From Ignavibacteria bacterium UBA6688 (GTDB lineage Bacteria; Bacteroidota; Ignavibacteria; UBA10030): a stretch of DNA of 11,607 nucleotides. Below, in pieces: positions 1 through 5,585 of the stretch. The notes under the pieces were generated by a model. It made no database searches and had not been told where the DNA came from. It saw nothing but the letters and a program-made list of their open reading frames with translations. A program made the position numbers and the translations under genes. The stretch is taken from positions 1 to 11,607 of the forward strand of contig DKJQ01000166.1 of assembly GCA_002454845.1 (NCBI GenBank), read 5' to 3'. How positions within the stretch are numbered: position 1 is the first letter of the stretch; the number at the start of each line of letters is the position of its first letter.

Positions 1-1
1 G

Positions 2-175
2 GCTTGGATCCAAGCAGTAGCCTGCTACGCAGGCTTCATCAGTACGCCTCCGGCGCGGATGCGTTAGCATCCTGCTCATTGGGCCTGTGCTGCTTCAAGA
101 AGCAAAAAAAGCCATGCACATATCCAAATTGTGGCACGCTGCGCGTGCCTCTTCAACAAGCCTCCGGCTGTGCAC
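2..175. repeat. Cluster of short perfect inverted repeats (non-coding)
   Basis: Several compact hairpins follow one another. GCTTGGATCCAAGC (2-15) is a perfect palindrome. AGCCTGC-TAC-GCAGGCT (19-35) has a 7-bp stem and a 3-nt loop. GGATGC-GTTA-GCATCC spans 57-72. TGCTT-CAAG-AAGCA (about 91-104) is followed by a run of A. GGCACGC-TGC-GCGTGCC (133-149) has a 7-bp stem and a 3-nt loop, and AGCC-TCC-GGCT lies near 159-169. Open frames across this stretch are short, overlap each other and resemble no family, so I read it as non-coding. It could be the tail of a repeat-rich intergenic region or a degraded mobile element. Nothing here identifies which. Confidence 0.45.
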
Positions 176-251
176 TTCGTGGATAAAAGAAACAGGGTTT
201 TTCAGCAACCTGCTAGGTGCGGTCTCAACGACACTGATAAACTGTTCGATA

Positions 252-271
252 ACCCCGACATTGAGCGGGGT
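252..271 (+). terminator. Terminator-like hairpin, weak
   Basis: ACCCCG (252-257) pairs with CGGGGT (266-271) around an 8-nt loop. The following bases, CTTCCCTTC, are pyrimidine-rich but not a clean T run, so this is a weak intrinsic terminator at best. A run of eight T lies further on at 298-305. It could end a transcript from a gene left of the window, or simply be another of the region's hairpins. Confidence 0.25.
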
Positions 272-317
272 CTTCCCTTCAGGAAAATAAACGCTCCTTT
301 TTTTTGTAACTGCTCAG

Positions 318-340
318 CATGGGTGAAGGAGCAACCCATG
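318..340 (+). other. Hairpin with a Shine-Dalgarno-like loop before a 25-codon ORF
   Basis: CATGGGT (318-324) pairs perfectly with ACCCATG (334-340) around a 9-nt loop that contains AAGGAG. The 3' arm holds an ATG at 338, about 7 nt after AAGGAG, opening a 25-codon frame that ends at 415. That peptide (begins MNFHKSPLIIGV) resembles nothing I know. The arrangement would suit a translation-control hairpin, but in a region this rich in inverted repeats it may be coincidence. I do not call the ORF a gene. Confidence 0.25.
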
Positions 341-468
341 AATTTTCACAAATCTCCGCTCATCATCGGAGTCACAAAAAGAAGAAATCCATCAGTTCAA
401 GAATTATCTTCGTGAAGATTCGTGTAGATGAGGGGAAAGAAAAGACGCTGAGGAAATACTTTCTTGTC

Positions 469-652
469 AAAAGCCCGAAGAGCTTGAATACGAATAACAG
501 GATGAACCACATCCTCGAAAACCCCAAAGGGGTTCAATCAAAAAGTACTGTCTGCAACTCAAAGGCCCGAAGGGCTTGAATACGAATAACAGGATGAACC
601 ACATCCTCGAAAACCCCGAAGGGGTTCAATCAAAGAGTATTGTCTGCAACTC
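469..652. repeat. Two tandem copies of a 92-bp structured repeat
   Basis: Copy 1 is 469-560 and copy 2 is 561-652, directly abutting and aligned at a constant offset of 92. I count five differences in 92 positions. Each unit can form three hairpins. The first is a GCCC/GGGC type with a GAA loop (565-575 in copy 2, imperfect at 473-483 in copy 1). The second is AGGATG-AACCA-CATCCT (499-515, 591-607). The third is AACCCC-(A/G)AA-GGGGTT (520-534, 612-626). Two of the five differences fall in hairpin A, one in the loop of hairpin C and two in the unpaired 3' tail; none disrupts the stems of hairpins B or C. The bases before copy 1 (about 456-468) weakly resemble the end of a unit, so a decayed third copy is possible. 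It looks like a REP-type or other interspersed intergenic repeat. No transposase is next to it here. Confidence 0.85.
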
Positions 653-717
653 CTGGGGCACAAAACCAGCTTGAGCATTTTTCGGACTTCTTCCAAGAAA
701 GTCTAACACTCTCTACC

Positions 718-723
718 AAGGAG
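718..723 (+). promoter_or_regulatory. Shine-Dalgarno that fixes the serine hydrolase start
   Basis: AAGGAG lies 6 nt before the ATG at 730. The frame is open back to an ATG at 640, but that start would lie inside tandem repeat copy 2 and would bury the signal peptide after 30 extra residues. The ribosome site and the signal peptide both point to 730. Confidence 0.75.
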
Positions 724-729
724 ACACTG

Positions 730-2256
730 ATGAAACGAATCCGGTGGACTGCGATACTGCTGTTGCTTCCTCTGCTCGTTCTTGCGCAGGCCGATCTCAA
801 GAAACTCGATGCCTATTTCAGCAAAGCGCAGAAGGAGTGGGAGGTTCCCGGCATGGCGATCGCGATCGTGAAGAACGATAAGATCATCTTTGCCAGGGGC
901 TATGGTGTGCGTGAGCTCGGGAAGCCGGAGAAGGTGGATGAGCATACACTGTTTGCCATTGCGTCCAACAGCAAGTCCTTCACCTCTGCCGCCCTTGCGC
1001 AGCTGGTTGATGAGAAGAAACTTTCGTGGGACGATCCGGTGCAGAAGTATCTCCCCTTCTTCCACGTGTTTGACGCGTCCACCAGCGCCGATGTCCGCGT
1101 CCGCGATTTGCTCAGCCACCGTGTCGGGCTCGGTACTTATAGCGGTGACCTCGTGTGGTATGGAACCCCTTACAGCAGGGGGGAAGTTGTCCGGCGTGCA
1201 CGCTTTCTCAAACGGGCGTATCCTTTCCGATCCGGGTATGGGTATTCCAATCTTATGTTCATCGCCGCGGGGGAAGTTCTGCACAAGGTAAGCGGAAAAC
1301 CATGGGAGGAGGTTGTCCGCGAACGGTTCTTCGTGCCGCTGGGAATGACCAACACGGTAACTTCCACCAATGATCTGAAAAGCAAAACCAATGTCGCGAC
1401 GCCCCATGGCGAATCGGAGGGGAAGATCATGACTTTTCCCTGGTACAATTGGGATGTCATGGGGGCGGCAGGAGCGATCATCTCTTCCGTCACCGATATG
1501 GCACAGTGGCTCCGGGTCCATGGTAACCATGGCGTGTACAACGGGAAGCGGATATTCTCCGAGAGACAATCACGGTTCATGTGGACTCCCCACAACTCAT
1601 TCTTCCTGGACAGCACAGCTCATGCGCGCATGCCGGAGAGAAATTTTTCCGGGTATGGACTGGGGTGGGGTTTGATGGACTACCGTGGACGGCTGGTTGC
1701 GGGACACTCGGGCGGCTACGACGGCATGTTCTCCCGCATGGCGGTTGTGCCGGACGAAAAACTCGGAATCGTGATCCTCACCAACAGCATGACCGGCATT
1801 ACGACGCCTCTGGTGAACAAGGTCCTCGATGCCTATCTCGGTGGTCCAGACCGGGATTGGAGCGGAGAAGCACTTGTCCGGGAACGGGCGGCGAAGAAAA
1901 AAGCTCAGGAGGATCGGGAAAAGGAGGCGAACAAGAGGGCTGCAAACACGAAGCCGTCATTCCCGCTCGATGCCTATGCCGGCACCTATGGGGGAGCCTT
2001 CTACGGCAATGCCGAGGTGAAGATGGAGAACGGAAACCTGGTCCTCCGACTTCTTCCCAATCCCGAGCTGGTTGCCGATCTTTCACACTGGCACTACGAC
2101 ACATATGAGATTCAATGGCGGATGAAATTTCCATGGTTCGGCAACGGCAAGGCCCAGTTCCTGATGGATGCGGCGGGAAAAGTAGTGGAGATCAAACTGG
2201 ATGTCCCGAACGAAGACTTCTGGTTCGACGAACTTGAACTTAAAAGAATCAATTGA
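730..2256 (+). CDS. Exported serine hydrolase, beta-lactamase class C/PBP4* fold, with DUF3471-type C-terminus
   Basis: A 508-residue protein with a Sec signal peptide (MKRIRW, then a leucine-rich core, ending near A19/A21), so it should act in the periplasm or outside the cell. The SxxK nucleophile motif is S79-N-S-K82, the tyrosine motif is Y172-S-N174, and the third motif is H326-S-G-G in place of the KTG of true beta-lactamases. That set is typical of esterases, D-aminopeptidases and DD-peptidases of this fold (Pfam Beta-lactamase). A highly charged Lys/Glu/Ala-rich helical linker (about 384-408) leads to a beta-rich domain (about 411-508, ending FWFDELEL) like DUF3471. The substrate cannot be read from sequence; candidates are cell-wall peptides, D-amino-acid peptides or esters. 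The hydrolase and C-terminal domain are clear; antibiotic resistance is not implied. A flavodoxin-like gene follows 64 bp downstream on the same strand and may be co-transcribed. Confidence 0.9.
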   Translation: MKRIRWTAILLLLPLLVLAQADLKKLDAYFSKAQKEWEVPGMAIAIVKNDKIIFARGYGVRELGKPEKVDEHTLFAIASNSKSFTSAALAQLVDEKKLSWDDPVQKYLPFFHVFDASTSADVRVRDLLSHRVGLGTYSGDLVWYGTPYSRGEVVRRARFLKRAYPFRSGYGYSNLMFIAAGEVLHKVSGKPWEEVVRERFFVPLGMTNTVTSTNDLKSKTNVATPHGESEGKIMTFPWYNWDVMGAAGAIISSVTDMAQWLRVHGNHGVYNGKRIFSERQSRFMWTPHNSFFLDSTAHARMPERNFSGYGLGWGLMDYRGRLVAGHSGGYDGMFSRMAVVPDEKLGIVILTNSMTGITTPLVNKVLDAYLGGPDRDWSGEALVRERAAKKKAQEDREKEANKRAANTKPSFPLDAYAGTYGGAFYGNAEVKMENGNLVLRLLPNPELVADLSHWHYDTYEIQWRMKFPWFGNGKAQFLMDAAGKVVEIKLDVPNEDFWFDELELKRIN

Positions 2257-2320
2257 GCGCAGGGATAGTATCCACGGAGAACACGAAGGGCCCGAAGGGG
2301 AGGAAAAACTGGGGCAAGCT

Positions 2321-2914
2321 ATGGTAAAGAAGAATTGGAACACTTGGACCCTGCTCCTCCTGTTGATGTGGCCCGTCGGTTCAGCGGTCTCCCAGGATAA
2401 GGTGAAGATTCTGGTCGTTTACTATAGTGTCCAGGGGCATACGCAATTGATGGGGGAAGCTGTTGCGCGAGGGGCGCGGGGAGTAGCGGGCACGCATGTG
2501 AAACTTGCCCCCGTCTCTGAAGCGACGCCGGCCGACGTGCTGTGGGCCGACGCCATTGTCGTCGGAAGCCCCGTGTACAACGCCGCCGTGGCGCCGGAAG
2601 TGCAGAAGTTCATCAACGACTGGCCGTTCCAGGGAGCCCCGTTGCGCAACAAGGTTGGTGCAGCGTTCGCAACCGGAGGAGGAATCTCGGCCGGAGAAGA
2701 AGTGGTGCAATTAAACATTCTTCACTCCATGCTGGTCTTCGGGATGGTTGTTGTCGGCGGGCCGGAGTGGAGCTCCTCCTTTGGCGCATCCGCCGTCACA
2801 GGGGAGGGGCCTTTTCTCTCGAAAGAGGGGAAGGTGGATTCTCTGTTCCTCAAAAAAGGGGAAGCCATGGGGAGACGAGTGGCAGAATTGGCGGCGATGA
2901 TGCGCCGTAAATGA
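2321..2914 (+). CDS. Exported flavodoxin/WrbA-like NAD(P)H:quinone oxidoreductase family protein
   Basis: A 197-residue protein. After a signal peptide (MVKKNWNTW, then LLLLLMWPVGSA, to about residue 24) comes a flavodoxin fold. The FMN phosphate loop is YYSVQGHTQLMG (34-45), followed by WADAIVVGSPVY (75-86) and the WrbA-type segment FATGGGISAGEE (116-127) with GMVVVGG (141-147). WrbA-family proteins bind FMN and reduce quinones with two electrons. The usual WrbA length is close to 200 residues without a leader, so the mature domain is slightly short. Family members are normally cytoplasmic, so the leader is unusual. The frame is open upstream to 2201, but that start would overlap the hydrolase gene and hide the leader. 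The Shine-Dalgarno is weak (GGGG 6 nt before ATG). Its partner and electron donor are unknown. Confidence 0.85.
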   Translation: MVKKNWNTWTLLLLLMWPVGSAVSQDKVKILVVYYSVQGHTQLMGEAVARGARGVAGTHVKLAPVSEATPADVLWADAIVVGSPVYNAAVAPEVQKFINDWPFQGAPLRNKVGAAFATGGGISAGEEVVQLNILHSMLVFGMVVVGGPEWSSSFGASAVTGEGPFLSKEGKVDSLFLKKGEAMGRRVAELAAMMRRK

Positions 2915-2952
2915 TTGACAGAAAGAGTGCCAGTTTCTGTTCGTGCTGTATG

Positions 2953-2981
2953 AAAACCCCGGTCTTCAAGCCGGGGTTTTT
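2953..2981. terminator. Bidirectional intrinsic terminator
   Basis: AAAACCCCGG (2953-2962) and CCGGGGTTTT (2971-2980) form a perfect 10-bp stem around an 8-nt loop, with T runs on both strands. It sits between the stop of the flavodoxin gene (2914) and the stop codon of the converging - strand lipoprotein gene (2983-2985), so it can end both transcripts. The lipoprotein stop codon almost touches the stem. Confidence 0.85.
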
Positions 2982-2982
2982 G

Positions 2983-4047
2983 CTAGAGTACTGTTTCTTT
3001 TGATTTGTTCGAGATGGTCACTCCCCGCCTCCAGAACAGGGGGATGATCAACAACAGGAAGCCGAGAATGAGGACAATCCCTGTCAGGTAGATCATCCAC
3101 CAGTTGATCTCCCGCGATTCGACCCAAAGTTCGTAATCCGAGATCAACCCGTGGGTGATGAAATCCTCCCATGTGACGCTGTTTCCCTCGATCGTTGCGG
3201 CATTGGTGCCGACAATCAACCCCGGCATCTCGACCGTGGCGCGGTAGGAGTTCTCAAACATCTGCTGTTGAAATGCGAGGCGCTGTCTGAATTTCCTGAA
3301 ACCCTCGTCGTTGGAGGCAATCACTTCCCGTACGACCTCCTTCCCGAAGGCCTTTTCAAAGATTCCCTCGATTTTCTTGAAGTCCTTGCTGGAGAATTCT
3401 TCCCTGGAGGCGTTGAACATCTCTTCTTTTCTTGCCACGACAGTCTCGGCGCTCAGCGCAGGACTCTCCAGGCTTCTCAGACCGATGAGGAACTCCGAAA
3501 AGAAAACTTCGAAGATATTCCTTGTCCACCACTCCTCAAGTTGTTTCTCTCCTTCATCACGAGCCAGGGTATCGGATTCTTGTTCCTCGGAACCCTTGTT
3601 GAGCAGAAGGTCAATTTGTGCCTGTGTGAGATACTCTCCGATGGGGAGGGTGGTAAAGCTGTTGAACGAAGCATGTCTCTCGCCGTAGCGGTACACGGTA
3701 AAAAACCATTCGAAACGCTTTTCCAATGTCGCATGGATGCCGAGCGAGGTATCCGGGTCCCCGACCATGGCGTCGTTCAGTGCGGCAACGTCCTGGAAAT
3801 GTCGCACAGCGGTATAACGGAACTTCCTGTTGTCGATTTTTTCAATACGTTCCTCCCATGGACCTTTGAGTGCAAGCGGGAAGCGGTGCTCATGGATCGC
3901 GGCGGAGTCGCCTTCAATCATCACCGATCGATGAATCGACCCATCCCTGTTTACCACCGTGGTCGTAGCGATATCCAGACACCCCGGGAGCGTCAGGAAT
4001 AACAGGGCCGCTGTCGAACTCAGAAACCATCTTTGCTGCTGTTTCAT
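2983..4047 (-). CDS. Lipoprotein with C-terminal transmembrane helix, third gene of the sigma operon
   Basis: A 354-residue protein I cannot assign to a named family. It begins with a lipoprotein signal (MKQQQRWFLS, hydrophobic core, then L-P-G-C with Cys23 as the lipid-accepting residue). The body is acidic to mixed, with a helix-rich middle (about 140-270). Near the end, VEMPGLIVGTNA (272-283) followed by GNSVTW (288-293) recalls the MPG...TN...W pattern of LppM/DUF3153-like lipoproteins; that link is tentative. A strong membrane helix (about 316-338) precedes a short basic tail. With a lipid anchor and a helix, it would be fixed at both ends if it stays in the inner membrane. AAGGAG lies 6 nt before the ATG, and the gap to the anti-sigma gene is only 30 bp. 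It is therefore a plausible sensor, regulator or target of the sigma system; this is inference from position. Confidence 0.8.
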   Translation of the reverse strand: MKQQQRWFLSSTAALLFLTLPGCLDIATTTVVNRDGSIHRSVMIEGDSAAIHEHRFPLALKGPWEERIEKIDNRKFRYTAVRHFQDVAALNDAMVGDPDTSLGIHATLEKRFEWFFTVYRYGERHASFNSFTTLPIGEYLTQAQIDLLLNKGSEEQESDTLARDEGEKQLEEWWTRNIFEVFFSEFLIGLRSLESPALSAETVVARKEEMFNASREEFSSKDFKKIEGIFEKAFGKEVVREVIASNDEGFRKFRQRLAFQQQMFENSYRATVEMPGLIVGTNAATIEGNSVTWEDFITHGLISDYELWVESREINWWMIYLTGIVLILGFLLLIIPLFWRRGVTISNKSKETVL

Positions 4048-4077
4048 GGTGCTCTCCTTATGTATTCCAGTCCATTG

Positions 4078-4749
4078 TTATCGTATCCACAAACTCTTTT
4101 TAATGTCCCGCAGCGTTGATTCCAGAACGGAGCGTTCTTCTGCGGATGGTCCCGGAGGTCGAATGCCCGGGAGGATTTGCCGCTCCAGAAGAGCGAGAAC
4201 TCTTGTCACGGTTTGTCTGTCAAGCACAAGAGCACCTGCCTCCAGGGTCGGAAGCGATGAAAATCGACCGATGTCGGCGATTGTCTGAGCCCGGTCAGCG
4301 TCGAGCGTGTACCGCATGTCGAGGCGAACTCCCTGTTTCCGTGATATTCTCTCTTCGAGTCCGCGGACGCGTGTGAGCGTCTCCCCCTGTTGAACCATGA
4401 ACATTCCAAGTGAGAAACAGACGATCAGGGTGTAGGAAATTCTCGCGGCAGGACGCTGCACGAGTGCAAAGAGTCCGCTCAGCCAATCCCACCGACCAGC
4501 GCTTTCTCCCGGTGAAGAGACGGACCGGATGTGTTGGATGATCTCCCGGGCCATCGCGTCTCCGCCGGGCAGGACAGGTTGCATGGCCCGGATTCGTTGA
4601 AGTGATCGTTCTACGGTCACGACCTTCTCGTTTTCCATGGAGCATGCCGGGCACGAGGTAAGATGCTGACGGAGGCTCTGCGAGTCTCTTTCCATCAATT
4701 CTCCACGGTGGAAAGCGGGGAGGAGATTCTGGTATTCAGGGCATGTCAT
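4078..4749 (-). CDS. Membrane anti-sigma factor with zf-HC2 zinc finger
   Basis: A 223-residue protein. The N-terminus carries the zinc-binding anti-sigma domain pattern C3-x25-H29-x3-C33-x2-C36 (HLTSCPAC), the ZAS/zf-HC2 type that wraps around an ECF sigma factor in the cytoplasm. One membrane helix follows (about 104-121, ISYTLIVCFSLGMFMVQ). The C-terminal half (about 122-223) would be periplasmic, with charged helical segments and a Pro-rich stretch near 194-201; I recognise no domain there. Signal release by proteolysis or by a zinc/thiol switch is known for the class but cannot be shown here. Its ATG lies 3 nt after the sigma stop codon and its AAGGAG lies inside the end of the sigma gene, so the two are probably translationally coupled. 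This is the expected arrangement for a cognate pair. Confidence 0.9.
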   Translation of the reverse strand: MTCPEYQNLLPAFHRGELMERDSQSLRQHLTSCPACSMENEKVVTVERSLQRIRAMQPVLPGGDAMAREIIQHIRSVSSPGESAGRWDWLSGLFALVQRPAARISYTLIVCFSLGMFMVQQGETLTRVRGLEERISRKQGVRLDMRYTLDADRAQTIADIGRFSSLPTLEAGALVLDRQTVTRVLALLERQILPGIRPPGPSAEERSVLESTLRDIKKSLWIR

Positions 4750-4752
4750 CGC

Positions 4753-5343
4753 TCATTTCTCCTTCACGTGATAGGACCGCTGCAGCATGGTTCGGATCTG
4801 TTTCCTCGCGTAGTGCAAATTCGTCTTGATGCTTCCTTCCGAGAGGCCCGTGATCTCAAGAACTTCCCCGATAGGGAGATCTTGCAGGTCACGCAGGGAG
4901 AAGACCAGTCTCTGCGTAGGTGACAACCGCTCCGTCAAACGTCGGATGATCGCGGCAAGTTCAGCATTCGAAACTGTTTCGTCCAACCGCCTCTCATCCG
5001 GCAGGTCCGGAACGTCGGGCTCCGCCGGAGACCGCGGGAAGAGCGCAAAACGTCGCTTGCGGGAACGGAGGTGATCGAGCGCCTGGTGACTGACGATCGT
5101 ATAGAGCCACGTTGTGAACTTTCGTTCCGGATTGAACTGTGCAATATTGGTCCAGGCCTTTATGAAAGATTCCTGTGTGACATCACGTGCTTCCTGCTCG
5201 TCACACAAGAGCCGGAAGACGAGCGCAAAGGCGTACGATTGATACTGCTGTACCAGGCGACCGAAGGCTTCCGTATCCCCAGCCTGGCATCGTTCGATCA
5301 GTCTTTCGTCATGAGTCTGTTTCGTATTGTGCCAGGCGTCCAG
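4753..5343 (-). CDS. ECF-family RNA polymerase sigma factor, start uncertain (CTG proposed)
   Basis: Sigma-70 region 2 is clear: DERLIERCQAGDTEAFGRLV, then the DVTQESFIKAW core (54-64 from the CTG), and WLYTI. Region 4 follows near 133-187, with a helix-turn-helix around GLSEGSIKTNLHYARKQIR. It should direct RNA polymerase to its own operon and other targets under control of the adjacent anti-sigma factor. The frame is open upstream to a TAA at 5395-5397 but contains no ATG or GTG, and the only TTG (5208-5206) would cut off the first part of region 2. A CTG at 5343-5341 has AGGAG 6 nt before it and gives a normal 196-residue protein, so I use it. The alternatives are a short form from the TTG, or a frameshift after the ATG at 5313-5311, which would give a typical M-x-ERLIER start. 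Confidence 0.88.
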   Translation of the reverse strand: MDAWHNTKQTHDERLIERCQAGDTEAFGRLVQQYQSYAFALVFRLLCDEQEARDVTQESFIKAWTNIAQFNPERKFTTWLYTIVSHQALDHLRSRKRRFALFPRSPAEPDVPDLPDERRLDETVSNAELAAIIRRLTERLSPTQRLVFSLRDLQDLPIGEVLEITGLSEGSIKTNLHYARKQIRTMLQRSYHVKEK

Positions 5344-5349
5344 TGCCTG

Positions 5350-5354
5350 CTCCT
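5350..5354 (-). promoter_or_regulatory. Shine-Dalgarno before the proposed CTG start of the sigma gene
   Basis: On the - strand AGGAG stands 6 nt before CTG at 5343-5341. The same spacing is seen before the ATG starts at 730 and at 4047. By contrast, neither the TTG at 5208 nor the out-of-frame ATG at 5313 has a clear Shine-Dalgarno. This is the main support for a CTG start. Confidence 0.4.
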
Positions 5355-5420
5355 GTTCCGCTTGTAGGAATGATACGACTGGAAGAAAAATAGGTTAAAA
5401 ACCGGTAGGATAACATGTGT

Positions 5421-5449
5421 ATTATAAGGCTGGAGGGGGACCGGGTTCC
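5421..5449 (-). promoter_or_regulatory. Candidate promoter of the sigma/anti-sigma/lipoprotein operon
   Basis: Reading the - strand, GGAACC (5449-5444) is followed by a 17-nt spacer and then TATAAT (5426-5421). GGAAC is the classic -35 element of many ECF sigma factors and would fit autoregulation. TATAAT is instead the housekeeping -10 consensus, so the element may be mixed or only one half may be real. A start near 5414 would give a leader of about 70 nt to the proposed CTG. Confidence 0.35.
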
Positions 5450-5585
5450 GATAGTGGACAACAGCCTTTTTCTCAGAATCGGAAAGGTGACAGCCATGCT
5501 CTTCGATATTGAATCCTTTCTTCCTGTGCCGTACCTTGGTGCGCATTCAATTCCATCCATTCCGGTATGACAAGAAAGCAAAACC

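Noticed and set aside
131..579. Overlapping short + strand frames that could look like small proteins
   Set aside because: They run through hairpins and the tandem repeat, overlap in different frames and have no convincing ribosome site except the 25-codon frame at 338.
469..652. CRISPR array
   Set aside because: The two units are directly adjacent 92-bp copies with no spacers between short repeats.
469..652. Integron attC sites
   Set aside because: The units are imperfect hairpin sets, but I see no paired R/L boxes with the GTTRRRY core, and no integrase or cassette genes.
703..1569. Long open frame on the - strand (about 288 codons)
   Set aside because: It lies antisense within the serine hydrolase, has no recognisable domain and is His/Arg/Pro-rich as expected of a shadow frame.
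730..2256. Antibiotic-resistance beta-lactamase
   Set aside because: The third motif is HSGG, not KTG, and a DUF3471-type domain is attached. This fits the esterase/peptidase branch of the fold.
3151..4002. Open + strand frame of about 283 codons
   Set aside because: It is the complement of the lipoprotein gene, which has a lipobox, a membrane helix and a strong Shine-Dalgarno.
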